The notes beneath the pieces were generated by a model, which saw only the letters and a list, made by a program, of their open reading frames with translations, did not search any database and was not told where the DNA came from. The position numbers and the translations under genes are program-made. Of a DNA stretch of 64,000 nt, positions 26,454 to 37,499 are shown piece after piece (the stretch's first letter is position 1; the number at the start of each line of letters is the position of its first letter). The stretch spans positions 194,020-258,019 of the forward strand of contig NZ_JADPJG010000015.1 in the NCBI RefSeq assembly GCF_023073335.1. The letters run 5' to 3'. This stretch comes from Bradyrhizobium sp. 21. GTDB lineage: Bacteria; Pseudomonadota; Alphaproteobacteria; Rhizobiales; Xanthobacteraceae.

Positions 26454-29400
26454 ATCTCGGCCGTCTCTCCATCAACCAGCCCATCCTCGCGATGGTGCTG
26501 TCGATCGTGCTGCTGATCGTCGGCGCGCTCGCCTACACCACGCTGCCGGTCTCCGAATATCCGCAAGTGGTGCCACCGACCGTCGTCGTCACCACGCAAT
26601 ATCCCGGTGCTTCCGCACAGACCGTGTCCGACACGGTCGCAGCTCCCATCGAGCAGGAGATCAACGGCGTCGAGGACATGCTGTATCTCTACAGCCAGGC
26701 GACCTCGAACGGCCAGCTCACCATCACCGTTACCTTCAAGCTCGGCACCGATCTCGACAAGGCCCAGGTGCTGGTGCAGAACCGCGTCGCGATCGCGCAG
26801 CCGCGCCTGCCCGAAGAAGTGCAGCGCAACGGCGTCACCACGCGCAAGAACTCGCCCGACATCCTGATGGTCGTGTTCATGCTGTCGCCCGACGACACCT
26901 TCGACCAGCTCTACATCTCCAATTACGCGCTGCTGCAGGTCCGCGACCAGCTGCTGCGCATCGACGGCGTCGGCGACATCCAGATTTTTGGCGCACGTGA
27001 CTATTCGATGCGGCTGTGGCTCGATCCCGACCGGATCGCCAATCTCGGCTTGACCTCGACCGAGGTGCTCGCGGCGATCCGCGCGCAGAACGTGCAGATC
27101 GCTGGCGGCCAGATCGCCGAGCCCCCGATCGCCGATCGCGCCTTCCAGCCGAACCTGACGTTCACAGGGCGTTTGAAAGATCAGAAGCAGTTCGAAGACA
27201 TCCTGATCAAGGCCGGTTCCGACGGCCGCACGGTGCGTCTGCGCGACGTCGCCCGCATCGAGCTCGGTGCGCTGGCGTACTCCACCAACAGCTTCCTGCT
27301 GCGCAAATCGGCGGTCGCCATGCTGGTCACGCAGCGGCCGGGATCGAACGCGCTCGCGACCGCCAAAAACATCTCCGACACGATGACGAAGCTCAAGGCA
27401 AGCTTTCCGAAAGGCCTCGACTACAATATCGGCTACAACCCGACCGAGTTCATCGCGCAATCCGTCCACGAGCTGATCAAGACCATCTACGAGGCCATGC
27501 TGCTCGTGGTCATCGTGGTGCTGGTGTTCCTGCAGGGATGGCGGCCCGCGATCATTCCGATCATCGCGATTCCGGTGTCGCTGGTCGGCACCTTCGCGGT
27601 AATGGCTGCACTTGGCTTCTCCATCAACAATCTCACTTTGTTCGGCCTCGTGCTCGCCGTCGGCATCGTGGTCGACGACGCCATCGTCGTGGTCGAGAAC
27701 GTCGAGCGGCATCTCGAGCACGGCATGAGCAGGAAGGATGCTGCGCTCAAGACCATGGAGGAGGTCGGCGGCGCGCTGGTCTCGATCGCGCTGGTGCTGT
27801 GCGCGGTGTTCGTGCCGACCGCGTTCATAGGGGGCATTTCCGGACAGTTCTTCCAGCAATTCGCCGTCACCATTGCGGTCGCGACCGCAATCTCCTGCTT
27901 CTGCTCGCTGACGCTGTCGCCGGCGCTGGCCTCGCAGATTCTCACGCCGCACGAGGAGAAGCGTCCGCCGGCAAGCTGGAATGTCATCGCGCGCGGCTGG
28001 AACGCCTTCACCGGTGTCTTCAACCGGGTGTTCGACCGGCTGGCGCACGGCTATGCCGGCCTCGCCAATTTCGTGATCCGGCATTCGGTGGTGATGATCC
28101 TGATCTATGTCGTGCTGATCGGCAGCGCCGGCTGGCTGATCGCGACCACGCCGCAGGGCTTCATTCCCGCGCAGGACCGCGGCTACGTCATCATCTCCGT
28201 GCAATTGCCGGGCGCGGCTTCGCTGGCGCGCACCACCGAGGTCGTGCGCGAGATCGAGCGGATCTCGCTGGATACGCCGGGCATCGTTCGCGTCGCCGCC
28301 TTCGCCGGTTTCTCCGGCGCGACACGCACGCAGGCCGGCAACGCGGCGGCCTTGTTTCCGGTGTTCGACGAGCCCGAGGCGCGAATCAAGAAGGGCCTGA
28401 CCGCGAACGCCATCACGGTCGAACTGCGCAAGCGGCTCGCCGCGATCCAGGGCGCGTTCATCATCGTCATTCCGCCGCCGGCCGTGCCCGGCATCGGCAC
28501 CGGCGGCGGCTTCACCATCCGCGTCCAGGACCGCCAAGGCCGCGGGCCGGAGATGCTCGCCGCGGCCACCGACGAGCTTGTCGCCGCGGCGCGCAAATCG
28601 CCCTCGCTGCTCGCTCCCACGGTGTTCTCGCCGTTCTCGGCCAACACGCCGCAGCTCTTCGTCGACATCGACCGCACCAAGGCGCAGAAGCTCGGCGTCC
28701 CCATTGCGAACATCAACGACACGATCCAGACCTATTTCGGATCGACCTATGTCAACGACTTCAACCTGTTCGGCCGCACCTATCACGTCACCGCGCAGGC
28801 CGATTTCCCGTACCGGAAAGAGCCCAGCGACCTCTCGCGTCTGCGCACGCGCAACGCTTCGGGTGACATGGTGATGCTGGGCAGCGTGGTTGAGTTCAAG
28901 GATGTCTCGGGCCCCGACCGTGTCGCGCGCTACAATCTCTATGCGGCGTCCGAATTGCAGGGCGAGCCGGCGCCGGGCACCAGCTCGACCACCGCGCTCG
29001 ACGCCATGAAGAAGCTCGCCGATGACACCCTGCCGAGCGGCTTCACCTTCGAATGGACGGACCTCTCCTACCAGCAGGTCACCGGCGGCAATGCCGGCCT
29101 CTACGTTTTCCCGATCTGCGTGCTGTTCGTCTATCTCGTGCTCGCCGCGCAATATGGCAGCTGGACCTTGCCGTTCGCGGTGATCCTGATCGTGCCGATG
29201 TGCCTGTTGGCTGCGACCATCGGCGTGCGCATCATGGGGCAGGACGTCAACATCCTCACCCAGATCGGCTTCGTCGTGCTGGTGGGGTTGGCGGCGAAGA
29301 ACGCGATCCTGATCGTCGAGTTCGCCCGCGACATCGAGAAGGAAGGCAAGCCACGGCTGGAAGCCGTGATCGACGCCTGCCGGTTGCGGCTGCGTCCGAT

Positions 29401-29614
29401 CCTGATGACGTCCTTCGCCTTCATCCTCGGCGTGCTGCCGCTGGTGATATCGTCGGGCTCGGGCTCGGAGATGCGGCAAGCCGTCGGCGTCGCCGTGTTC
29501 TTCGGCATGATCGGCGTCACTTTGTTCGGACTGTTGTTCACGCCGATCTTCTATGTGGTGGTGCGGAATCTGGCTGAGGGGAAGAACGAGAAGAAGCCCG
29601 AGGCGGCGGCTTGA
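26450..29614 (+). CDS. RND multidrug efflux permease (AcrB/MexB family)
   Basis: 1054 residues, the standard length of HAE1-type pumps. N-terminal 'INQPILAMVLSIVLLIVGAL' is the first membrane helix. The proton-relay aspartates are in 'VGIVVDDAIVVVENVERHLE' and the lysine in 'VGLAAKNAILIVEFARDIEK'. Large periplasmic loops lie between helices 1-2 and 7-8. It exports hydrophobic drugs, bile-like compounds or plant metabolites using proton motive force. ATGA overlap with the adaptor gene shows a two-gene operon. No local TetR-type repressor is visible. Confidence 0.95.
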   Translation: MNLGRLSINQPILAMVLSIVLLIVGALAYTTLPVSEYPQVVPPTVVVTTQYPGASAQTVSDTVAAPIEQEINGVEDMLYLYSQATSNGQLTITVTFKLGTDLDKAQVLVQNRVAIAQPRLPEEVQRNGVTTRKNSPDILMVVFMLSPDDTFDQLYISNYALLQVRDQLLRIDGVGDIQIFGARDYSMRLWLDPDRIANLGLTSTEVLAAIRAQNVQIAGGQIAEPPIADRAFQPNLTFTGRLKDQKQFEDILIKAGSDGRTVRLRDVARIELGALAYSTNSFLLRKSAVAMLVTQRPGSNALATAKNISDTMTKLKASFPKGLDYNIGYNPTEFIAQSVHELIKTIYEAMLLVVIVVLVFLQGWRPAIIPIIAIPVSLVGTFAVMAALGFSINNLTLFGLVLAVGIVVDDAIVVVENVERHLEHGMSRKDAALKTMEEVGGALVSIALVLCAVFVPTAFIGGISGQFFQQFAVTIAVATAISCFCSLTLSPALASQILTPHEEKRPPASWNVIARGWNAFTGVFNRVFDRLAHGYAGLANFVIRHSVVMILIYVVLIGSAGWLIATTPQGFIPAQDRGYVIISVQLPGAASLARTTEVVREIERISLDTPGIVRVAAFAGFSGATRTQAGNAAALFPVFDEPEARIKKGLTANAITVELRKRLAAIQGAFIIVIPPPAVPGIGTGGGFTIRVQDRQGRGPEMLAAATDELVAAARKSPSLLAPTVFSPFSANTPQLFVDIDRTKAQKLGVPIANINDTIQTYFGSTYVNDFNLFGRTYHVTAQADFPYRKEPSDLSRLRTRNASGDMVMLGSVVEFKDVSGPDRVARYNLYAASELQGEPAPGTSSTTALDAMKKLADDTLPSGFTFEWTDLSYQQVTGGNAGLYVFPICVLFVYLVLAAQYGSWTLPFAVILIVPMCLLAATIGVRIMGQDVNILTQIGFVVLVGLAAKNAILIVEFARDIEKEGKPRLEAVIDACRLRLRPILMTSFAFILGVLPLVISSGSGSEMRQAVGVAVFFGMIGVTLFGLLFTPIFYVVVRNLAEGKNEKKPEAAA

Positions 29615-29626
29615 TGCTTCTCCAAC

Positions 29627-29747
29627 GTCGTCCCGGCGAAGGCCGGGACCCATAACCCCAGGGAGGGGTTATGCGGCGAAGTGGTAACCACGAGTCTTCG
29701 CAAAACTCAATTCGGTGGCTATGGGTCCCGGCCTTCGCCGGGATGAC
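29627..29747. repeat. Long palindromic repeat, family A, copy 3
   Basis: GTCGTCCCGGCGAAGGCCGG at the left and the mirrored CCGGCCTTCGCCGGGATGAC at the right. It starts 12 bp after the RND permease stop and may end that transcript. Confidence 0.82.
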
Positions 29748-29862
29748 GCCATTTGCGGAGCTCCCTTCATACTAACGACCAACATGCAATGGATGGGCAC
29801 GCGCGGGGTTCTTCACTACTATCCGCGCGATTTCAAAACAGAACAATGCTGGGAGCTAACCT

Positions 29863-31056
29863 ATGAAATCAGGACTTTTGGCCGCGGCTGCCATATCAGC
29901 TTTGCTGCTGGCAGCGCCGGCCTCCGCGCAAGGCGTCAAGATCGGCATCCTCAACGACCAGTCCGGCGTCTATGCCGATTACGGCGGCAAATGGTCGGTC
30001 GAAGCGGCCCGGATGGCGATCGAGGATTTTGGCGGCGAGGTGCTGGGCCAGAAGATCGAGCTCGTCACCGCCGACCACCAGAACAAGCCGGATCTCGCGA
30101 CCTCGATCGCGCGCCGCTGGTACGATGTCGAGAACGTCGACATGATCACGGAGCTGACGACCTCCTCGGTCGCGCTGGCGATCCACGAACTCTCCAAGGA
30201 AAAGAAGAAGATCGACATCGTGGTCGGCGCCGCGACATCGCGCCTCACCGGCGATGCCTGCCAGCCCTACGGCTTCCACTGGGCCTATGACACCCGCGCG
30301 CTCGGCGTCGGCACCGGCGGCTCGCTGACCAAGGCGGGCGGCGACACCTGGTTCTTCCTCACCGCGGACTACGCCTTCGGCTACGCACTGGAGAAGGACA
30401 CCAGCGAGATCGTCACCGCCAATGGCGGCAAGGTGGTCGGCTCGGTGCGCGTGCCGCTCAACTCCTCGGACTTCTCCTCCTTCCTGCTCCAGGCGCAGAG
30501 CTCGAAGGCGAAGATCGTCGGCCTTGCCAACGCCGGCCTCGACACCACCAATTCGATCAAGCAGGCGTCCGAATTCGGCATCGTCGCCAGTGGCCAGAAG
30601 CTCGCCGGCTTGCTGATGACGCTCGCCGAAGTGAACGGCCTCGGCTTGCAGGCCGCGCAAGGCCTGGTGCTGACCGAGGGCTATTACTGGGACGTCAACG
30701 ACCGCACGCGCAATCTCGGCGAACGCTTTCTCAAGCGCACCGGGCGGATGCCGAACATGATCCAGGCCGGCACCTATTCGGCGACGCTGAGCTATCTCAA
30801 GGCGGTCAAGGCCGCGGGGACGAAGGACTCGGATGCGGTCGCCAAGAAGCTGAAGGAACTGCCGGTCGACGACGACTTCGCGCAAGGCGGCAAGGTGCTC
30901 GAGAACGGCCGCATGGTCCACGACATGTATCTGTTCGAGGTCAAGAAGCCCTCGGAATCGAAGAAGCCCTGGGACTATTACAAGCAGCTCGCAGTCGTCC
31001 CTGGCGACAAGGCGTTCTTCACCGCCAAGGACAGCGGTTGCCCGCTGACGAAGTAG
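29863..31056 (+). CDS. Branched-chain amino acid-type ABC transporter substrate-binding protein
   Basis: 397 residues with a Sec signal peptide (MKSGLLAAAAISALLLAAPA, cut near SAQ/G). The mature protein starts 'VKIGILNDQSGVYADYGGKW' and continues with 'PDLATSIARRWYDVENVDMI' and 'DTWFFLTADYAFGYALEKDT', all typical of LivK/HAAT-family type I binding proteins, near those for aromatic or amide ligands. The ATG is preceded by GGGAG. Like the protein at 4307-5527 it has no cognate permeases in the window. It is separated from the RND genes by a palindromic repeat, so it is probably a separate transcript. Confidence 0.88.
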   Translation: MKSGLLAAAAISALLLAAPASAQGVKIGILNDQSGVYADYGGKWSVEAARMAIEDFGGEVLGQKIELVTADHQNKPDLATSIARRWYDVENVDMITELTTSSVALAIHELSKEKKKIDIVVGAATSRLTGDACQPYGFHWAYDTRALGVGTGGSLTKAGGDTWFFLTADYAFGYALEKDTSEIVTANGGKVVGSVRVPLNSSDFSSFLLQAQSSKAKIVGLANAGLDTTNSIKQASEFGIVASGQKLAGLLMTLAEVNGLGLQAAQGLVLTEGYYWDVNDRTRNLGERFLKRTGRMPNMIQAGTYSATLSYLKAVKAAGTKDSDAVAKKLKELPVDDDFAQGGKVLENGRMVHDMYLFEVKKPSESKKPWDYYKQLAVVPGDKAFFTAKDSGCPLTK

Positions 31057-31082
31057 ACCCACGGCGGTTCAACAATTTTGGT

Positions 31083-31209
31083 GTCGTCCCGGCGAAAGCC
31101 GGGACCCATACCGCGTGATCTATCGGGTGCGGAAGATAGACGTACCGAACGACCAATCTTCGCCAAATCATTTCTTGTGGTTGTGGGTCCCGGCCTTCGC
31201 CGGGACGAC
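31083..31209. repeat. Long palindromic repeat, family A, copy 4
   Basis: Left GTCGTCCCGGCGAAAGCCGG, right CCGGCCTTCGCCGGGACGAC. Lies between two convergent 3' ends, 27 bp after the solute-binding protein stop. Confidence 0.82.
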
Positions 31210-31238
31210 GGCTGAGGTCGGAGCGGCGAGCTCTGCAC

Positions 31239-31625
31239 TCACACCAGCCGCAACACCACCGCCCCGATCGCCCCCGCCCATAGCGTAATGGCGGCGATGC
31301 CCTGGATCATGAAGCCCGGGCCGCGCTTTGCGGCGGCCTTCGAATAGCCGATGAAATAGACAATGCGCCCGATGATCCAGATCGCGCCGATCCCGGCTGC
31401 GATGGCGTCGCCGATATAGACCGCGAACAGCCAGGGCGCCGGCAAAAAGATCGGCAGCCATTCCAGCGTGTTCATCTGGATGCGGAAGGCGCGCTCGAAA
31501 TCCGGATGGCCCGACATCGCGGGCACCTTGACGCCGGTCTTGGTGCGCGAGCGCGACACGTTGACGGAAGTGAAGAAATAAAATGCGATCGCCAGCAGCG
31601 TGACGAGGGCGGTGAAATGATACAT
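31239..31625 (-). CDS. MAPEG family membrane protein
   Basis: 128 residues with four hydrophobic segments, the standard MAPEG architecture (microsomal glutathione transferase/eicosanoid enzyme superfamily). 'RIQMNTLEWLPIFLPAPWLF' is the typical second-helix motif (R-x-x-x-N-x-x-E) that binds glutathione in characterised members. Bacterial members act on lipid peroxides or electrophiles or have unknown function. It lies 27 bp downstream of the lipocalin-like gene on the same strand and may be the last gene of that transcript. Confidence 0.85.
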   Translation of the reverse strand: MYHFTALVTLLAIAFYFFTSVNVSRSRTKTGVKVPAMSGHPDFERAFRIQMNTLEWLPIFLPAPWLFAVYIGDAIAAGIGAIWIIGRIVYFIGYSKAAAKRGPGFMIQGIAAITLWAGAIGAVVLRLV

Positions 31626-31652
31626 CGCGGGTCCCTTCGAACAGATTGCGCT

Positions 31653-32735
31653 TCAATACCCGGTCAGCTCGAGATAGCCAACGCCGTCATGCGTGCCGGA
31701 AAAGCTGATCGGCCCTTCCCAATAGGAGAAGCCGGTCCCCATCCAGGCCTTGGGATTGAGCGGCTTGCAGAGGATCGAGAACGACCGCGATGGGATCGCG
31801 ATCTGCCATTCCACCGGCAGCTTATGTCCCGCGACCTCGGCCGTCGCCTTCGGAATCATCTGGATGTCGTTGCCCGCAATCATCTGCGTGTCGCCGGCGG
31901 CGCTGATCCAGTTGCCGAACGGATAATCCTTCCCGTCCTTCTGCCGCAGCCGGTACAGCATCAGCTTGTCGCCGGATGCGAGATGCAGCGACAGCCAGTC
32001 CCAGCCGGTCTGGTCCGCGTCGAGCGGCTGGCTGCTCCATTCCCGGTCCATCCAGGCCTGGCCTGAGACATCGACGGGCTTGTCGTCGATCGTGAGATTG
32101 CCGCGGGCGCGGTAGAACGGCTGGCTGTAATAATAGGAGGCCTGCCCGCGCGCCGACTTGCGGCTGTAGCCGCCGTTGCCCTGAAGCACGACCGGACGGT
32201 CGGCCTCCAACGTGAGTGCGTAACTGAAGTCGGCACCCGAGGCCTTCAGCGTCAACGGCGCCAGAGTGCGATCGCCGGTGCGCTCCGTCCCGCTCATCTC
32301 CCAATCGTCGATCCAGGCCGCAAACGGCTTTGCCGTGACGCCGGCCTGCCCGATTCCGCCGCGCGAGAACACCTCGCTGAAGCGATGGGTATCGGCGCGC
32401 GTCACCGCGGCGTGGGCCATCCACACCTGTTGATTGGCCCAGCCCTCGCCTTGCGGCCCCGGCTGCGCCGCCTGGCGGAACAGCGTCCATTGCAGACCGC
32501 AAGCGGCGCCGTTGGCGTCGACGAGATTCGCCGTAAGATACCACCACTCGATACGAAACTCCGGATGCGGCCCGTGATCCCCAGGAAAGGCGAAAAGCTT
32601 TCCAGGCGTGACCTGCGCAAAACCTTCAGCTGTCGCGCCGAGCCCGGCATAGCCCTGCGCGCCCGCGCGGCGGACGGCCGCGAGCGCGGCGATGCCGCCG
32701 GCGAAGGCGCGCCGCGAGATCCTGTCAGCGCTCAT
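31653..32735 (-). CDS. Lipocalin-like (AttH/CrtC N-terminal-like) Tat-exported protein
   Basis: 360 residues. 'ISRRAFAGGIAALAAV' near residue 6 is a twin-arginine signal ending at about 'AGAQG', so the protein is probably exported folded. The body matches the AttH/hydroxyneurosporene-hydratase-like fold: 'FRIEWWYLTANLVDANGAAC' and 'QAWMDREWSSQPLDADQTGW' with 'GWDWLSLHLA'. ATG 32735 is preferred over TTG 32741. It overlaps the stop of the FtsX-like permease gene by 11 bp, forming one operon with that ABC pair. It probably binds or modifies a lipophilic ligand moved by the transporter; the ligand is unknown. Confidence 0.8.
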   Translation of the reverse strand: MSADRISRRAFAGGIAALAAVRRAGAQGYAGLGATAEGFAQVTPGKLFAFPGDHGPHPEFRIEWWYLTANLVDANGAACGLQWTLFRQAAQPGPQGEGWANQQVWMAHAAVTRADTHRFSEVFSRGGIGQAGVTAKPFAAWIDDWEMSGTERTGDRTLAPLTLKASGADFSYALTLEADRPVVLQGNGGYSRKSARGQASYYYSQPFYRARGNLTIDDKPVDVSGQAWMDREWSSQPLDADQTGWDWLSLHLASGDKLMLYRLRQKDGKDYPFGNWISAAGDTQMIAGNDIQMIPKATAEVAGHKLPVEWQIAIPSRSFSILCKPLNPKAWMGTGFSYWEGPISFSGTHDGVGYLELTGY

Positions 32736-35183
32736 TGGCAAACACCTTGACGAGGCTCGCCGGCTGCATCCGCGCCAGTCGTATCATCGGCAGCAGGGCG
32801 GCAAGCAGCGCCGCCAACAACGCCACCGCGACCAGCTCGACAAGCTGCAGCGGAAACACATGGAACGGCAGCCGCCAGCCGAACGCTTTGACGTTGACGA
32901 TCGCGATCAGGCACCACGCCACCAGGAGCCCGAGTGGCACGGCCAAGAGCGACGTGAACAGCGCAGCCGCCAGCGTCTTGGTCAGCTCGATCGCGGCGAG
33001 GCGCGGCCGCGTGATGCCGATCGCCCAGAGCGGCGCGAGTTGCGGCAGGCGCGAGTTCGCCAGTGTCAGCAAGCTGGTCAGAAGCGCGATGCCGGCGACG
33101 CCAAGCGTGAACGCATTCAAAGCGGACGTGACTGCAAAGGTGCGGTTGAAGATGCGGATCGATTCCGCCTTCACCGTCGCCTGATCGGCGACACTGCGGT
33201 CGTCGAGCGCAAACTGCTTCTGCAACGCCGCGATCAGGTCAAAAATATTTTCCTTTGCAACGATCAGGCCGATCCGCGTCTGCGGCGTCTGCGGAAACTG
33301 CCTGATCAGCGCCGCGACGTTCACCGCGAGTTGTCCCTTGGGGTTGCCGTAGTCGGCATAGATGCCGACGATGTCGAGCTCCCAGGTCCCGCCAGGTGCC
33401 GGCACCTCGATGACGTCGCCGACGCGGATTTTGAGGCGGCGGGCCAGCTGCTCGCTGATGAAGGCGGCATTGCCCGGCACCAGCTGGGTCCAGGCGCGCG
33501 GCGCTGCTTCCAGCAGTGGCCAGCGCTCGCGATAGAGCGCGTGATCGGGCAGGCCGAGCAGCTCCACCGGCTGGCCCCGCACCTGCGCCTCGGCGCGCCC
33601 GCCCGACAGGATCGCCTGGACGTCGCTGCGCTCCTTCAGCCAGTTGCGGATCGCGACGCCTTGCGCGTTGTCGGAGGCGCTGATGTAGACGTCGGCTGCG
33701 AGCCGCCCGTTGAGCCAGCCGACGAAAGTGCGGCTGAACGTCTCCACCATGGTGGACACCCCGACATTGACCGCGAGCGCGAGCAGCAGCGCCATCAGCG
33801 CCAGCGACAATCCCGAGAGCTGTTGCCGGCTGTCCGCCCAGAACCACAGCGCGAGCGGTTTTCGCGCGAGACGCTGCCCGACCAGCAGGATGAGTTCGAG
33901 GAAGGCCGGCAGGATCAGCGCCGCGCCGAGCATCAGCGCTGCCAGCACGCCAAAACCCGCGATCAGCGATTGTCCGTACTGGAGCAGCAGCAGCGCGACC
34001 GCGAACACGGCGCACGCGGCTAGGCTCTGCAGGATCAGCCAGCGGCGCTGGCTCTGTTGCCAGGCCTGGGGCTGCGCGGTCGCCAGCACCGGCATCCTGA
34101 TTGCCTTGATCAGGCTGGTGGCCGCGGCCACCAACGCGCCGGCAATGCTGATACCGATTCCGGCGAGCCACCATTCAGGTCGCAAGCTGAGCTGTCCCGG
34201 GATCTGCGCGCCATAGAGCCCGCGCAGCGATGCTGCGACGTCGGGCAAGAGCGCTGCGGCGATGAAATAGCCGCACACGAGCCCAATCAGGCCCGCGACC
34301 AGCGCCAGCGCCACGAGCTCGATCACCAGCACGGTGTTGACCAGTCGCGCCGAGGCACCGCAGGCCCGCAAGGTGCGCAGCATCGGCAGCCGCTGTTCGA
34401 AAGCGAGGCCGACGGCCGAATTGACGATGAACAAGCCGACGAAGAACGACAACAGGCCGAACGCCGTGAGGTTGAGATGAAAGCTGTCGGTGAGACGCTC
34501 CAGCTCGGTCTCCGCATTGGGCTCGACCCGCTGCAACTGATTGCCGACGACGCTCGCCAGCGGCGCCGGCTTGCCCTTCGGCTTGCCGATCAGAAGCCGC
34601 GAGATTTGGTCCGGCTTGTTGAGCAGCCGCTGCGCCACGCCGATATCGACCACCAGCACGCCGGGCACGAGTTGCGGCAGCACGCGCAGCGGTGGCAGGT
34701 TGGCGCCGCTGCTGATCGGCGGCGCGGTCCCCTCCTGCTCCTGCAAATCGCTCAGCGTCTCCCGCGCCACCAATGTCTGGCCCGGCGGTGCAACAAAACT
34801 GCTCAGATCCGAAGCCCCGAGGCGCGGCGCGTCGCCGACATCGGCCGGCAGCGTCACCGGCTCGATCCCGAGCAATCGCACCGAGTGCCCGTTGACCTGG
34901 ACCCGTCCCTCCAGCACCGGCGAGACCGGCCAGCCCGCGCGGCGGAGCTTGACGAACAGCTCTTGCGAGAAGGTCGCCGTGTCAGGTGCGACCAGCATAG
35001 GCGTACGCGCGCCGCCGAACGTTGCCGCAGCGCGATCATAGGCGTTGCGGGCCTGCTGGTTGATCGCCTGCACGCCGCTCCACAGCGCGGTCGCCGCGAT
35101 CAGCCCGATCAGCAGCGTTGCAAACTGCATCTTGTGGCGTCGCCAATGGCTGAGCAGCACGGCGAGCACCCACAGCGCGCGCT

Positions 35184-35187
<4 letters not shown>
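32725..35187 (-). CDS. ABC transporter permease with two FtsX-like domains (YbbP-like)
   Basis: 820 residues, near the length of YbbP-type permeases. An N-terminal membrane helix (about 17-40), a large periplasmic domain, two sets of FtsX-type helices ('LSFFVGLFIVNSAVGLAFEQ' near 245 and 'LTSLLTLANSRLPQLAPLWA' near 720) with extra helices between them. The 'RTLRACGASARL' and 'WAIGITRPRLAAIELTK' loops contact the ATPase. Such systems handle lipids or lipoprotein-like substrates by a mechanotransmission mechanism and do not import solutes. The ATG overlaps the ATPase stop (ATGA). Confidence 0.87.
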
Positions 35188-35837
<650 letters not shown>

Positions 35838-35969
35838 GATGAATGGCGCCGGACGGAATTAACGGAAATGCTGCGTAGCACACTTGCTGCGGAAATGCCG
35901 GGGTTGCGTTGGTCTCGAAGCCGTTGTTAGCTTCCAAGACGGCCAAATCAAAAAAGTGCCAAGGAAAAG

Positions 35970-37316
35970 ATGGGGGAGACGATGAGCGCTCAGGGAACGC
36001 CCATGGTGGCAGGCAAAATGACGACATCCAGAGCGACGCCAAAGGGCGCCTGGACGATCACGTTTCTGCTGTTTCTGTTCATGCTGGTAAACTTTGCGGA
36101 CAAGATCGTCGTCGGCCTCGCCGGCGTGCCGATCATGACCGAGCTGAAGCTCGAGCCGGAACAGTTCGGCCTGCTCGGTTCCTCGTTCTTCTTCCTGTTC
36201 TCGATTGCGGCCATCGTGGTCGGCTTCATCGTCAACAAGGTGCCGACGCGCTGGGTGCTGCTGACACTCGCCGTGATCTGGGCGCTGGCGCAGTTTCCGA
36301 TGGTGGGCACCGTCAGCTTCACCACGCTGCTGATCTGCCGCATCGTGCTCGGCGCCGGCGAAGGCCCGGCGGCTTCGGTCGCCATGCACGCCATTTATAA
36401 ATGGTTCCCGGACGAGAAGCGCACGCTGCCGACCGCGATCCTGTCGCAGGGCTCGGCGTTCGGCGTGATCCTGGCGGTGCCGGCGCTGAACTGGATCATC
36501 GTCAATCATTCCTGGCACTACGCCTTTGGCGCGCTCGGCGTCGTCGGCCTGATCTGGGTCTGTGCCTGGCTCACGCTCGGCAAGGAAGGCCCGCTGGAGA
36601 ATACGCAGGTCCTCGCTGCGACCGAGCCAAGGATTCCCTACATCCAGCTTCTTACCTCGCGCACCTTCATCGGCTGCGTCGCCGCGACCTTCGGCGCCTA
36701 TTGGGCGCTGTCGCTCGGGCTCACCTGGTTCACGCCCTTCATCGTCAAGGGACTCGGATTCTCGCAGCAGCAGGCCGGCTTCATCTCGATCCTGCCCTGG
36801 GTGTTCGGCGCCACCATCGTCATCCTCACCGGCTGGTTCTCGCAGGTGTTGATGGCGCGCGGCGTGACCACGCGCCTTGCCCGTGGTGTGTTCGGCTCGG
36901 TACCGTTGGTGATCGGTGGCCTGATCCTGGCGACGATGCCGCATGTTCAGGGAGCCGGCTTCCAGCTTGGCTTGCTCGTGGTCGGAACGGGCCTGTGTGG
37001 CGCGATCTATGTCGTCTGCCCGCCCATGCTTGGCGAGTTCACCCCGGCCTCGCAGCGCGGCGCGGTCCTCGCGATCTATGGCGCGCTCTACACCCTTTCG
37101 GGCATCATCGCGCCGCTCGTGATGGGCACCGTGATCCAGCGTGCCGGCAGCATGCTCGACGGCTACATGACCGGCTTCACCATCAACGCCGTGATCATGG
37201 TCGGCTCCGGCCTGCTCGGCCTGTTGCTGCTCTGGCCGAACACGGAGAAGGCCAGGCTGACCGGGGGTGCGGCGGCGCAGGCCGCGCCGCTGAAGGGCGC
37301 GGTGTCGCCGACGTAA
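35970..37316 (+). CDS. Major facilitator superfamily transporter
   Basis: 448 residues with 12 predicted membrane segments. 'VNFADKIVVGLAGVPIMTEL' and the helix 2-3 region 'IVVGFIVNKVPTRWVLL', plus helix 4-5 'LGAGEGPAASVAMHAIYKWF', resemble the anion:cation symporter (ACS) branch, which moves organic acids with protons. Two starts are possible: ATG 35970 (AAGGA four bases upstream) and ATG 35982. It stands alone; a family A repeat follows. Substrate unknown. Confidence 0.85.
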   Translation: MGETMSAQGTPMVAGKMTTSRATPKGAWTITFLLFLFMLVNFADKIVVGLAGVPIMTELKLEPEQFGLLGSSFFFLFSIAAIVVGFIVNKVPTRWVLLTLAVIWALAQFPMVGTVSFTTLLICRIVLGAGEGPAASVAMHAIYKWFPDEKRTLPTAILSQGSAFGVILAVPALNWIIVNHSWHYAFGALGVVGLIWVCAWLTLGKEGPLENTQVLAATEPRIPYIQLLTSRTFIGCVAATFGAYWALSLGLTWFTPFIVKGLGFSQQQAGFISILPWVFGATIVILTGWFSQVLMARGVTTRLARGVFGSVPLVIGGLILATMPHVQGAGFQLGLLVVGTGLCGAIYVVCPPMLGEFTPASQRGAVLAIYGALYTLSGIIAPLVMGTVIQRAGSMLDGYMTGFTINAVIMVGSGLLGLLLLWPNTEKARLTGGAAAQAAPLKGAVSPT

Positions 37317-37350
37317 GGGGCGGTCCGATACTGCTCGCCTCTATCAAAAT

Positions 37351-37492
37351 TGTCGCCCTGGACAAGCGAGCGAAGCGAGCGCTGATCCAGGACCCATTAC
37401 CCCAATGAGTAGTTTGACGAAGACTCGCGGTTACCAGCTTCGCGCCACAACTTCTCCCCGGGGCAATGGGTCCTGGCTTTCGCCAGGACGAC
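37351..37492. repeat. Long palindromic repeat, family A, copy 5
   Basis: Left end TGTCGCCCTGGACAAGCGAG with GACCCATTACCCC inside; right end TCCTGGCTTTCGCCAGGACG AC. Sits between two convergent MFS genes and is more diverged on its left end than other copies. Confidence 0.75.
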
Positions 37493-37499
37493 ACCGTGG

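Noticed and set aside
26189..29653. Very long open frame on the strand opposite the RND permease
   Set aside because: It mirrors the permease codons; the predicted protein is His/Arg/Asp-rich and lacks any known domain. A by-product of high GC at third positions.
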